DNA from: Mimachlamys varia | Lineage: Eukaryota > Mollusca > Bivalvia > Pectinida > Pectinidae | DNA: 64,000 nucleotides | Reading direction: 5' to 3' | Assembly: GCA_947623455.1 (NCBI GenBank) | Contig: OX392532.1 | Span: forward strand, 26,944,792 to 27,008,791 | Shown here: positions 36,981 to 48,862 of the stretch, one piece after another | Numbering within the stretch: position 1 is the first letter of the stretch | Layout: each line of letters opens with the position of its first letter | Made by a program: the position numbers and the translations under genes | Notes under the pieces: model-generated | Told to the model about the DNA's origin: nothing | Databases searched by the model: none | The model's input: only the letters and a program-made list of their open reading frames with translations

Positions 36981-37234
36981 CAATCGCAACATCTCGGGAA
37001 AATTTCCGGTGATCTTCGGAATTTTACTTCTTCGAATGCATACGTCTGAAAACCATCACACAGTTGGAAAGTCATCGACGAGAGACTACGGATATATAAC
37101 AATGTCTTCTTCGTTATGGCCATTGGCGCAGCCATTTTTGAACATGACGTTTACACCATGTGATCCTCTATACATGCATTCGAGGGAGTAGATTTCCGAA
37201 GATTATCGGAACTTTCCCCGAGTTGTTGCGATTG
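36981..37234. mobile_element. Foldback element with 41-bp inverted repeats
   Basis: CAATCGCAACATCTCGGGAA and the following 21 bases (36981-37021) are matched in inverse at 37194-37234 (about 36 of 41 positions), around a 172-bp spacer. The 60-codon frame inside starts within one arm and has no relatives that I recognise. It is a possible MITE or foldback transposon; no obvious target-site duplication. Confidence 0.65.
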
Positions 37235-38427
37235 TACCAAACGTGTAAATACAAAGAGAAAATAAACGAGTTCCTTATTTCGACACGCATGGCTGCTTCA
37301 GAGAATAGTGAAATGGACATGCGATAATGTTATTTAATCCGTAGTTTCCACTACTCCATAGAGCCATCATTGTATCAAAGTATCTTGATAATGCATGATA
37401 TTCCCAGTATATCTTGTATAACTCATAAATATCGTGAAATGACATTCATTGTTTTATTGAAATTTCCGTATCGAAGATCCATCCTAAAAAAAATGTGTAG
37501 AATGGACATGTTTTTCTGGACTGAAAAAAAAATGTTTGAGTGGATTTTACAAGTGTACACAATTTACCTGTATCTCTGGAACTGAATGAGACCGTGTATC
37601 GTTCATTCCACATCGTTTACCTGGAACTCGTGTACCTGTTTCTCAGTTGTCGCCCTTGGTGTTCAAAGAATACGGAGTATATGAAAGTTGTATACCAAGT
37701 GACTGAAGTATGTCGTGTTGTTATATTAGTGGATGTATTTAACACACGCGATGTATGGATGGAGAAAGTCAGCAGTATGTGAATTGAATCAAACAAATTA
37801 CTTAATACAGTGTTGAAAATACAGCAAATGTCGTTTTATTTGTTTTATTTGTTTTAATTTTTTTATTTTTCACACACGGATATATCGAAAAAGCTGTTTA
37901 TTCTGGTTCCAAAAACATGTTTCAATATATTTGAGTGCCATACATCTTAATTCATTGATGAAATTCATTAATATCTTACTACGTTAAATTCAATTCAAGA
38001 AAGATAACCCCCATTTATATCGTATTTTCAAGTGAAGTCCAGCCTAGTTCACCCAACCATCAAGTTTTATGGTTGTCTTATCATCCGAATAGCGGGCTGG
38101 TAAAACTGTATTTACTTTTTTTTTTGTAACATAGCCAGTTTCATGCTGTGTCATATTCCTGTTATTTCACATAGGTTTGATATTAAACACATACACAGGG
38201 TAAGCGACAATTATAGAAAACACTTAATCGCCGAATACCCAGGGTTGATTTGATTACTCACTTATGACTGAGTTAGAATAATGCGTTCAGCCATGGGTAC
38301 ACGGCGAAGAAAAGTTTGCAGATATTACTGTCTTCTTATTCAAATACCCAAAGTTCGTCGTGCTGAGGTATCAGCACAATATACAATTCATCTGTTTAAT
38401 TTTACCTCTTAATTCATAAATTAAAGG
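37235..38427. other. Non-coding stretch
   Basis: No gene or repeat supported; the 71- and 80-codon frames at 37370-37782 have no domain or splice context. Confidence 0.4.
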
Positions 38428-38613
38428 GGTTTTACGCACCCTACCCTTCTGCTTCTACATTAGTTTAGAAATTTTGGATTCCTACCTTTTGACCCCTAGC
38501 ATCACTGAAGAGTCCTAGGAGGACGAAACAGCAGCTGTATGATGCAGTTTAATTCATTTTTTCGGCATACTGTATCTATTACTAAATTTAAGAGGTGCAG
38601 CATATGTGTGTGT
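38428..38613 (+). mobile_element. Hammerhead-bearing repeat (family B), copy 4, best preserved
   Basis: Runs from GTTTTACGCACCCTACCCTT through the ribozyme to AGAGGTGCAGCATATGTGTG and TGTTACGTGATCTT. An inverted copy of this right end (GAAGATGACGTAACACACAC, 38775-38812) lies 160 bp downstream, so the unit may be part of a larger element with inverted ends. No ORF. Confidence 0.8.
38499..38545 (+). ncRNA. Type I hammerhead ribozyme, copy 4 (all stems intact)
   Basis: Stem I is GCATCA (38499-38504) with TGATGC (38540-38545), 6 of 6 pairs. The CUGAAGA box is at 38505-38511. Stem II is GTCCT/AGGAC with loop AGG (38512-38524), followed by GAA at 38525-38527. Stem III is ACAG/CTGT with a three-base loop CAG (38528-38538). 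The cleavage-site A is at 38539, just before the 3' strand of stem I. Every invariant residue of the hammerhead consensus is present. Unlike the other copies it has an extra CAG that provides a real stem III loop, so it could fold as a monomer. Confidence 0.88.
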
Positions 38614-39518
38614 TACGTGATCTTTAAACAGTTGGGAGAAGGAAAGATCATCCATGTCGATTCGATATATGCACTGAAACTGACCTTAGATGTTTATAAA
38701 ATGTAAAGCAAAAAAGTTTAGATTTTAGATTAGGTATTACTGTTATTTTATATTACCTTTATATTATTTATAGCATTGAAGATGACGTAACACACACAAA
38801 TGCTGCACCTCTATACTAGTATTGATCTGTTAGAAACTCTAGTATATACACAATATGTACCCACACATCAACCAGTCAGGCGTCTATATAGCTACAGTAA
38901 AGACATATGAAGCAAACAGTTGAATCGGTGATAAGGACTACACAATATCAAATCAAAAACAATTAACTCATGCTTAAAATCTATAGTTATCTTAGCTCGA
39001 TGGTAATCTTAGGGTTGTCAGAAATGATCGTAAAATTAGCGTGTATTATTAGGAACGACCGACTAATTTCAGCAAACATGCAATACACTGACAAATCAGG
39101 CAACTGAATCTTTACCTGTGGATGTCGAAGTGTTGCGAATTTTGTTAGGGATCGTGTCAACGGTGTTACTGATCAGGATGCTGAGACGAAGCGCAAGATA
39201 TTGGGCTTGTTTTGTTTATTGGTAGCTGCCTATACACAGGTTAGCAAGTGAATCCAACAATTTGCTAAAGAAAAAACAAGATTACTGGTTGTGGTATTTT
39301 CTTGTACCAAACAAGGCCCGCCCTTGAATCCTCCTTAATAAAACAAGGCTAACAACGCCACTGAATTGTCCACTCTGTCACACGAAGCAGTGTGTTCGTA
39401 AACATGATTTGTACATTGTATAACACCAAAGTTGCATTATAGATATGGTAAAAACATAGCATTCCAAATATAACTTAAAATATGGAACAGATCAAGTGGA
39501 GACATGAAAAACAAAATA
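38614..39518. other. Non-coding stretch with an inverted family B end
   Basis: Apart from the inverted family B end at 38775-38812, nothing is recognised. Confidence 0.4.
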
Positions 39519-39648
39519 AGAGAATACCGAAGCGTCAACAAAATCATAATCCGAACTCAAAATCGATTGAACTAGGGACTACATATGAACAAAAGAAAGA
39601 TTTATTTTTAGAGAACCTTGAAAAAGTGCAAGAGAATAAGACTTCAAC
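39519..39648 (-). repeat. Dispersed repeat family A, copy 7 (inverted, partial)
   Basis: Contains AGAATACCGAAGCGTCAACA and AATCCGAACTCAAAATCGAT, which are the reverse of the family A 3' half, then AAGAAAGATTTATTTTTAGAG and GTGCAAGAGAATAAGAC. The 62-codon frame here is part of the repeat. Confidence 0.7.
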
Positions 39649-41764
39649 TGTTATAGTTTGTAAAACATAAAAAAATGATAAATAATTAAATAAATCAGCG
39701 CAATTACTGTTAAATCTGGAAAAATCTCAATCGTTAATATTTTACTTGATTATATATGTGTCGTATTGAATTTAGTCTCAAAAGAATTGATAGTTTTGAT
39801 GATAAGACATGTCCAATTTCACTTCAAAATTCGGTTTAATTTTTACAATATTCTAAAGTAAACGAAATTGAATAAATAGAGTGATTATGTATCTACGAAA
39901 ACCAAAACAAACAAGAAACAATGCCATAATCCCCATCCACATTCAATATGTTGTACATAATCACAATTGAAAACAATGCATTACATCGTTTGAATAATTC
40001 TAATATTTTTCAAATCATGTGCAGTATATTGCTTAACATCTTTCCTATTTACATTTCCAAAAAACAAGCATTTTCCCCGGATAGATTCTGTATGATTGCG
40101 ATCATTAAAAAGAAACCGCTGAGGTAGTAATTATAACAGACCGGCTTTAACGTGCCTGAAACGACAGACGTCATGAGTACGAAATAGCCCTGCCTTGTTG
40201 ATTTCATTAACCGATATGTGTACTGTATGATACACTAGCTGATTGACCAAGAGGATAATATCTCTATGTATGGCTAAACCAATTATAACACCCTAGTAAG
40301 GCGTTAATACTGTATATTATAAATATTCATCAGAAAAATTGATAATATGGTGGAGATAGTGTTAATAGTTTCGTTACCAAAATTGGAGATTTAAGCTTCT
40401 GATAAACAACGCAGAAAATCAGCGGTAATTACGTTTGATGTTCCAATGAAGATTCAACGCCGAAAAGTAATTAGCGTGGCCTAAGCAAATCCATTAGTGG
40501 TAAGTTTTTGTAGGTATTCTGGCGGAAATTGCAAAGCAGAAGCGATTAATGATATTGCTTTCATCACGTTTTTTATGTACTATGTACATAATTATGAAGA
40601 TTGTGTCCAAGACTTGATTTTGTAATCATAGGTTTTGGGTTCATAAGGTAAATTTATTCTTTTGGCAAATAACTATTGATATATTGAACACTTTGTGGAA
40701 ACAAGATTTTTAACGTTGCTGTGACGCCTAAACCATACGCCAATTAAACTAGCTACATGTATGATATTCAAGTATAGCATATGCTCTTCATGATCCTACT
40801 ACATTTCCATTAGTTCCAAGCTCATGACATTGTATGGAACGGCCACATGTGAACAAGAGAATATATTGATTATAGCATATATAGAAATGTAAATTGATGT
40901 TATGCCAGGTTCTGTATAGAAAGCGTTTAATGCAATGTTGAATGAATCTTTACGGTACATAGCTTCTCGTTAATCTAGGGAAATTATCTCGTTTTCCAGC
41001 ATGTTCAAACCTCTCAAGCACTGCTAAAATGCATGAAAAGCAGTTCGGTCATGCCAAGTGAATTAATAACAAAATAATCACAGTACAGTCGCATCGACAC
41101 ATCACAAATTACAAACGTTAAATTTGAAATCATTTTAAAGAAATGAAGATTATAACAAAACTTGAAAAGGATATAAAAAGATATCAATAAATTTAATTGA
41201 CAGTATAAGAGACAACGTACTTGAATTTTTTTTAATTATATCAGGGTTTTTTTATATGATAATTGTATGTGTATATACAGTGTATAAAGAAAGAGAGTAG
41301 TATCCTAACGTCAAAGCCTTACTCTGGCATAACCTTACTCCAGGTGTGAAATCATTCATTGATGACACGTATTTTTTTTAAGTGTTTTTATTTTCCATCT
41401 TTTTATTTTTCGAAAGATTTTCAATAATGTGGATACAAAGCATGTATTTCCATTTCACATGTACTTTTTTTGGCATACGCGTTCACACTAATTTCACTCA
41501 CATCAACATAGGAAATGGTTAAGGTTAAGGACTGGTTGAGTGCGTTATTAATACCAAAATGTATACTGATACCAGTTACATAGATCTCGAAAGATTAAAA
41601 TTACTTGGGGTCTTAAATTCAATATTTAATGGAAGAACTTTTATGTAAATTATGTTATTATGTCACTCACAGCCATCCCCATATTTCCTTAATCGAAGTA
41701 CATTCACGTTCGAAGCTTTTCCTATCGTTATAATCAATTTAATGAACTGAAATTGGTTCTATCT
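39649..41764. other. Non-coding stretch
   Basis: AT-rich, with no gene, exon or repeat recognised. Confidence 0.5.
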
Positions 41765-42095
41765 TTGTCTCATTGAGAATTATTCTGTATCTTTGTGCGA
41801 TATGAAGATGGACGTTTTTTAGTATGCTCATAAGTGTGCTTATTCGTTGTGATTGACAATGATGACTCAGCTCTCACTTTGAGGATTTGATGTTTACATG
41901 GATGTGACCAATATTAACATGGCGGGTGTCGTCGATGAAGCAGAAGACGCTTACTCTTCCGGAATATTTGGTCGTATTCTCTTGTAGTTTTACAAGGGTA
42001 TCTAAGTAAATCTTTCCTTTTTTTATATTATACCCCTAGTTTGATCGATTTTAAGTTTGGATTGTTGTTTTGTTGACTTTTTTCTATTCTCGTTT
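41765..42095 (+). repeat. Dispersed repeat family A, long copy 8
   Basis: This copy and the one at 48479-48805 share about 325 bp, including an upstream extension (TCTCATTGAGAATTATTCTG, GATATGAAGATGGACGTTTT, GATGTTTACATGGATGTGAC) before the usual GGCGGGTGTCGTCGATGAAG. They show that the full family unit is longer than most copies here. Confidence 0.8.
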
Positions 42096-42714
42096 TTTTT
42101 CGAACGGCGATTAAGGAAAAGATAGGATCAAAAACCATTAATGAGAATTTGGGTAATCTTCCTTCTAATTTTGAGTTATATGTATAACTATCAAAAGGGT
42201 GCATTTCGAGTTTCGTAGTTCAGCTTATTATAGCATCGAATGTTGAAATAGTAACGAAATACATAACGATGTATCGGATATATTTATAATTATTGAATAG
42301 TTGATGTTGAGCCATAACGTTTCTCCGGGTCCATTTCTGTCCATGATCGATACCATTATTTTCTGACAATAATCTATTGAGGTGTCTAAATCTACATCTC
42401 GTTAGACTAATGGACTAGCGAAGAACTGAAATCTGTCTCTAAACTGATATAGCTGTAATGACAACTTCCAGCCAGGACCGGGTCGTGGGGAGATCCCAAA
42501 TCGATACAGCTTTAACACAAAAAAGACACTTGTGCACCGAGACCTGTTTCTATCACATTTTACCATGCAGTTTGTTTTTTTATAACCACGGGAAATCGTA
42601 ATTCAAAGATACTGTATCATACGTCTTCATAGGAAGGAAGTTACCAATAATGTACATAGAGCCGTCTCATACATGAGTTGAAGCATAGCTGGTATGGACC
42701 AAAGCATTCCATGG
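42096..42714. other. Non-coding stretch
   Basis: No gene or repeat recognised. Confidence 0.4.
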
Positions 42715-42764
42715 TGTTTCCAAATCATTGTAATGGAATCTGTCAACCACGGGGTAATGATAGC

Positions 42765-43055
42765 ATATATGGACAAAGAACGGATGCAAAAGGATTCGAA
42801 TCTGACAAAACATGTAAATTTTTCAATAATTGGACAGAGGACGGCTGCACAAGGATTACATATATGGTCAGAGAACAGATGCAAAAGGATTCGAATCTGT
42901 CAAAACATGTAAATGTTTGAATAAATGGACAGAGGACGGTTGCACAAGGATTGGAATCCGTCAAAAGTCGTTTATGATTGATTAAATAACAGAGAAAGGC
43001 TGCACAAGGATTGGAATCTGACATAACATGTATTGTTAGAATATATGGAAAAGAA
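42765..43055. repeat. ~62-65 bp tandem repeat, about 4-5 copies
   Basis: Units start GGACAGAGGACGGCTGCACA then AGGATTGGAATCTGTCAAAA and CATGTAAATGTTTGAATAAA, with one shortened unit. Both strands have open frames of 70-140 codons across the array; these are period artefacts without domain content. Confidence 0.8.
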
Positions 43056-44599
43056 GTGAAAACGGCTGCAGATGGATTAATGTTTGAGGTACAATCAATG
43101 TACATGTTGTTGTTATAATTTCCAAACAGTCTTTCAGAAATTGAAGGACTTACAATACCCAAGATATCAGAGATTCATTGTGTTATGGACGATCTGTTAT
43201 ATACACGGATTACAAAGGAGGAATCATATTGAGTCATACAAGGAAGATAGTGGAGTTTTACTCATCAGCTGGAAACTATTTGATAAAACTTTCAACAGGT
43301 ACACGCGATATAGTTCAATATATCCAAAGGTTGGGAATAAGCTATAATTATCTTCCGAGCGTATATCTCATATTCATAGAATATATCCACAATATTTCGC
43401 TATAGCACCTAAACCATATACCATATATAATTTCTATCTATGTTCATAAAGATAGCTCTGAATATATGGTTTTTGTTTCTTCGTAATATCTAGGAGTAAA
43501 CCCGTGCATATGTGACAAGATTATGAAAACATATTAGTAATGTATATTCATCAATCAACTTCGTTATTCTAAAATTATAGATAAAAAAATATACATAATA
43601 TTATGTAATAAGAATTAAGTAAAATTAAATAATTAAATCAAAACAACTCCATTACATAGTAGCAGGAAAATGTCATTTTTATTGATATTTAATAATCAAT
43701 TTTAACAGGATTGAAGTGAATCTATTCACTATAACTGCAGGAAGACATCATTTTATACATGAATGATTTCAATATAAGAGGTATTTAGAGTTATGTATTA
43801 ATCGATCCCATTATAATTTGGACGTGTTCACTGTCCAGTCACGGTATAATCGGATTTAATATGATGAAAGGATGGATGACGCGATGTACAATTCATACGG
43901 AATACGTTTTTGATCATATCTCTCTCCGGATATTACATTACTGCATTGCAAGCATCTCTAATGACTAATACATAATCTGGTACAGAGGCTGAGGATACTT
44001 GAACACGTATGCGATAAAATGGTTCCATCAGTTATAACACTGATGTTATTATGAGAAGTTATGGGGATAAATGACCATCGTCACGAATGGGTACCAACGA
44101 TAGAGGATAATGTCAAAGCTATTACTTTATTTTGACGGTAGAATACAATAATTGTAAAATAGGTCAAAACACAACATGAATTGACTATACATGTGAGATA
44201 GATATAGTTCGGTGGTGATAAGGTCGCAGCATAGGTCAAAACCACAGTGCTAGTATCAGCGAACAGACAAATGATTTATTCATGGTATGACAATTTTCAT
44301 TTGGTTCTGGCGTTGGTTCAATTTTGTCACGAAGCCTCATGTGTCTAGATCGTACATTAAGGAATATATATCCACTTTCAAAATTGCATTACGTGCTTAT
44401 ATTATGAATAGTGAATGAGCTTTGTTGATAAACGGATGAAAACTATTATTTGTATGAAATTTCCCAATAGGACGTGCATTTGCTCGTGCAACAAGTGGTA
44501 TAATTAGATACAAATGACAGTAATTGAAATGCAGTACGTATCTCAGAGGAGTTCTATGATATGTGGTGTCTACACTGATGTCGATGCAGCAAACATTGT
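43056..44599. other. Intergenic stretch before the K2P gene
   Basis: No gene or repeat recognised. The K2P promoter presumably lies toward the right end, but I see no decisive core element. Confidence 0.4.
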
Positions 44600-44695
44600 G
44601 GACTGAGCGACAGATCGAGGTACAGCAAAAATAGGAAGAAACAAAGACAGTCGCGATTCCTCTTTCACTGTGTACACTGGAGCAAGCATTGTAAT
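44600..44695 (+). other. Candidate non-coding first exon of the K2P gene
   Basis: The sequence here is less AT-rich than its neighbours and ends at a strong GTAAGT donor (44696). The next acceptor, GGGGACAG at 45548-45555 after a pyrimidine-rich stretch, opens the exon holding the K2P start codon 16 bases later. The 5' limit is a guess. The intron between holds a family A 3' fragment at 44801-44837. Confidence 0.35.
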
Positions 44696-44800
44696 GTAAG
44701 TATTACCTTTAAATAACTATTAAATTATTTCGCAAAAGTCGCAAAATAGGTTTTAACTCTACTTTAATTTGTATACTTTTACTGGTTCAGAGATTATCGG

Positions 44801-44837
44801 GATTTTGGATTCGGATCATGGTTTTGTTGACGCTACG
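44801..44837 (+). repeat. Dispersed repeat family A, 3' fragment
   Basis: GATTTTGGATTCGGATCATG followed by GTTTTGTTGACGCTACG matches the 3' end of the family. Confidence 0.5.
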
Positions 44838-45571
44838 ATTTTTTTAGTCTTGTTTTTCATAACAACATACATGTAACTCGAAAACTATCATGTTGGCAAT
44901 TATATTGAAATGTGGGTTTTTTTCATAGAATTACAATATGCTAGTCTTTTTTAACGTCGCGCTGATTTTCGATGTCGTATATACCTATAATCTAATAAAC
45001 AAATGAAATTATGCCACAACTCCTCAAGCAGTTCATATTTGAACATTTTGTGTACTCTCGACAATTTCCTTCCTTCCTAATAATCAGATAATCATCAATC
45101 TCATTTTGAAATAAGCGCTAACTATCAATTATTAATTTTGCATTAATGTAGCGAATCCTTTACGCAGACATTGAATTATTTCATTTACGTGCCTTCCAAA
45201 ATTTTATTAATGAATTGTCAGGACGATTTTCCATTAAATATGGCAGCTACTGATACCATTGTGTAGAATTGTTATTGTCAGCGTAAGGTAATGCTAATTA
45301 ATGATTTTATCAGCATCCCATACAACTATGAAGTGTGTCAACACGGGTAATCATAGATCCTTTTGAAATTTTACTCCAATTTCCATATTACATAATACGA
45401 AAGAAATAAACTTCTGGCTTCGCTGCTGTCTGTATATATATATATCCTCTAAATAATAAATGTGCGTTATGATCATGTTTATTTCGTGGCAGCATTAAGC
45501 AGTAGCATTTCAAACGTAGCAATACAATTACTTTAATCTTTCATCTTGGGGACAGAATCGACACCGGCAAA

Positions 45572-46700
45572 ATGGCGTCACATTCCACACCGGCACCTAT
45601 AGCTTCACAAGAGGAGTTTTCAGACTTGTATGAGTGTGATACAGATTCCTTGGGGAATACAGATAGCGATTCACAGACGGATACATTGGAAAGGGGGAAA
45701 ACTAACGCCGATGATCCAACTGTATCAAATCACAACGCCCATACACAAAATGATTCCGTCGCTACTTTGTATGTTCTCAAACAAAAAGTGTTTACTGCTA
45801 ATAACACAAAAGATAAAAATAACATTACAAATGCGAATAATACCGTTATGGAAAGCTGTCGTGAGGTTAAAAGCATCGAGGAAAATGAGGAGGAATGTAA
45901 CAGTGCGACCGGAAGTAGATATTTCTTACGATCTAGTTCCTATGGAAGTCGGTGCAAGTCTCCTAAAGGGAGTTTTGTTTACTCTTGTGATGGAAGTCCG
46001 CTGAGACTAGGACCCGAGACAGTCATCCTCGGTTATGTTGGGAAACGCTGTAAAGAATGCGATACTTCATCACATGAGCAAGGTCAGCATTCTTCAGAGA
46101 CTTTGTTTTTGGATGAACTATATGCCAATACCTCAAAAATGAATTCCTCTAAGGACATCACTGTAGACAGTCTAGTTGTTTTCAACACAATCACGGGAGA
46201 ACGACTTCTTCCTGACGGGTGTGAAGAGAAGGTATACACTGATAAAGATGGACAAGAAACTGTCGATACAGGTAAGAACAGTAACTCTGATGATGGAAAA
46301 AGCAACCTTCATGATACCTGCATGTTAGTATGCAAAAAGATGTTAGTTTTCTCAGTCTCCAACGTAGGACTTGCTTGTATTGTAGTGGGATATGCAATAC
46401 TAGGGGCTATCATTTTCCAGAGTCTTGAGGCCTGGAATGAAAAGAATACAAGGTCCTCCATCAGTGAAATTCGATCGACCAGAATGGAAGAAATCAGGGA
46501 TATTGTTAACAAATTAAACCATTTGAGCAAGGAGGCCTGGACAAAAGAGGCTGATAAAATAATGAAGACATTCCAGCGCGAGCTGTACACGAAGACGAAA
46601 GGACATGGCTGGGATGGCGTCGACGATGTCGTAGAGGGGGAGCGGGACTGGACGTTTGTAGGAGCTCTCCTCTACTCTGTAACGTTAATTACTACTATTG
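45572..46700 (+). CDS. Two-pore-domain potassium (K2P) channel, first coding exon
   Basis: Encodes residues 1-376 plus one base of codon 377. K2P channels are dimers at the plasma membrane that carry background K+ current. Residues 1-250 are a long, polar, Ser/Asn/Asp-rich cytosolic N-terminus, far longer than the few to tens of residues usual in the family. TM1 is at about 257-284 (GYAILGAIIFQSLE, the typical K2P TM1 end). A helical extracellular cap (about 286-355) has no cysteine, so the cap disulfide of many K2Ps is absent. The first pore helix is WTFVGALLYSVTLITTIG at 360-377. The exon stops inside the selectivity filter at a GTAAGT donor (46701, phase 1), the rest of TIGYG being supplied by the exon at 51942. 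The ATG at 45572 (CAAAATGG) follows an acceptor by 16 bases and is the only plausible start. TWIK/TRESK-like subtype unclear. Confidence 0.9.
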
Positions 46701-48478
46701 GTAAGTAGAATTATATCACTGCATTTACTTATTCATCCCTGAAGACACATTTGAGCTCTTCTTAAGCAAAGTTTGGAATAGTTCATCTACGAAATTTCAT
46801 AAGTCAATCTATGAAATTTTATGGATGAGTGTGCTAATATGCGAAATTATGGTTCATGAAATGCATATATTTCTGAAGGAATGGAACACCGAAGTGACAA
46901 TTCGAAGTCAAAATAAGTAAAACTATGGTAAAATATAACCTATAAATGTCATTTGATATACTAAGTATTCAAGGGAGTACCGATGAAACAATAGACATGT
47001 TAAGATCCTTAATTAAATTATCGACTTTCAAACCACAGAAAATTGCATATATCGCATTGATATCATGATGAAGACCTTTAAGCTTGTCAACATTCTAAAT
47101 CAACATGTATCTCTGAAAATCATGTTTTCATCGTCCGTGAGCAGTTCATGGTTATCATGATATCTGGAACAAGGTCGTCTTGAATATCTAAACAAATGCA
47201 AAGTGTCTGAAGAAGTAGGGACGAAGCTATAAGAACCAGAAAGCTCAATAATGAAAACTTCGACACCCTGTCGATTTTTTTTCAGTTTGGTAGAAAGCCT
47301 TGTTTTCGTCTGTATATCATCCATCTGAAAAACTAATACTTATAAAAAGTATCCATCGACAACAAACCCTGCATGAAATCCTTTAATATACATACAGAAA
47401 TTATGAAAAATATAAAAACATGGGTGAACGTTCTCAAGCATGCACAACAAAATAAATCGATGATATAATAACACAAGAATAGCTATGATACAAATCTCAG
47501 CAAAAGAAAGCTAAATACTGTAAGAGTGGAATTGTTCGCGGTGTGGATATTTTCGCTTATTTCGCTTGCGTTAAATATCCGCGAAGATATCCATATGTCA
47601 ACATATTTAACACCACTCAAACTCTACAGTGTGTAATAGTATTACAGGTACACAGTACAAAACAGCATGACTGACATCGCGAAACACGAAAATTTCTGTT
47701 TACAGTTCATTCGTGCATCTATACATGCATCTGCAAAAGGGACGTTTTTACCTGATCTTGACATATAGGCAAATTATATACAAAATCGTTCATTTCAGTA
47801 ATTGCATTTTTTTTTTCAGTGAATAACAATTAAGTTAAATATCCTAACGAGTCGCCAAAATTAAATGCTTCAGTTCACAACCAATAATAAAATAATGAAA
47901 AGTTATTTAAATTTGGATAAAATCAATATATTTTGCCTTTCCACATTAATTGTCAGCTACCTCGATACAAAGGGGAAAGCATGACAACGATATAGAGAGT
48001 AATGTTCACCCAAACGGACATATAACAATGTTATAAAAAGAAATTTGATATGCTATGATTAAAATGAAGATTACAGTTTCTTATTTGGCACTGAAACAAC
48101 AAACAGAGATACATTTGTCAGTCCCTACAGTTTCCAAGAAATAAATAGCATACACAAACTGTAGAAATGCAAATAAAATAAATAAAAAGTAAATAATAAC
48201 ACCATTGTAAATTTGAATATAAAACTAAATAAGTATTATATCAGACATACACATTTTGTAGTGAGGAGTCTTTAATGATAGCTTAGTACTATAAACGTCG
48301 ATGTTATAAAAAACAACATTATAATAAATAACATGAATAACAAGGAAACGATGGGAATAGTATCTTATCTTAAATGAGAGTAAACACAGAATTAAATACA
48401 GAATGAATTAAGTAATAGGTATTAAATATATACCACTGTATAATTGATAGTTTGTTTTTCTTATTTTCCCATTCTTTG
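46701..48478 (+). other. K2P intron, 5' part
   Basis: Begins with the GTAAGT donor. It is AT-rich with no exon recognised. A family C MITE head lies at 47517-47640. The intron is 5,241 bp long if the functional acceptor at 51941 is used. Confidence 0.7.
47517..47700 (+). mobile_element. MITE family C, copy in K2P intron
   Basis: TACTGTAAGAGTGGAATTGT then TCGCGGTGTGGATATTTTCG and the CCGCGAAGATATCCATATGT middle are present. The tail is lost or diverged after about 47700. Confidence 0.65.
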
Positions 48479-48805
48479 TCTCATTGAGAAATATTCTGTA
48501 TCTTTAAGTGATATGAAGATGTACGTTTTTGAGTATTCTCATTAGTGTGTTTACTTGTTGTGATTAACAATAATACTCGGTTCTCATATTGAGATGTTGA
48601 TGTTTACTTGGATGTGACAAAGATTTACATGGCGAGTGTCGTCGATGAAGCAAAGGACGCTTACTCTTCCGGAACACTTGGTCTTATTCCTTTGTACTTT
48701 TACGAGAGTCTCCATGTAAATATTTCCTTCGTTCATATTTTGCCTCTGGTTTAGTCGATTTTGAATTCGGATTATGATTTTGTTAACGCTTCGGTATTCT
48801 CTAAT
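48479..48805 (+). repeat. Dispersed repeat family A, long copy 10, next to the exon array
   Basis: Shares the whole unit with 41765-42095, ending TTAACGCTTCGGTATTCT. It stops about 57 bases before the first splice-acceptor copy of the K2P array. Confidence 0.8.
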
Positions 48806-48862
48806 AATTACCTCAGTATTTATCTGTAGTAAATTAAAACTCGTGTTTCTTCATTATTATAG

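Noticed and set aside
42627..43162. Overlapping ORFs up to 139 codons
   Set aside because: By-products of the 62-65 bp tandem repeat.
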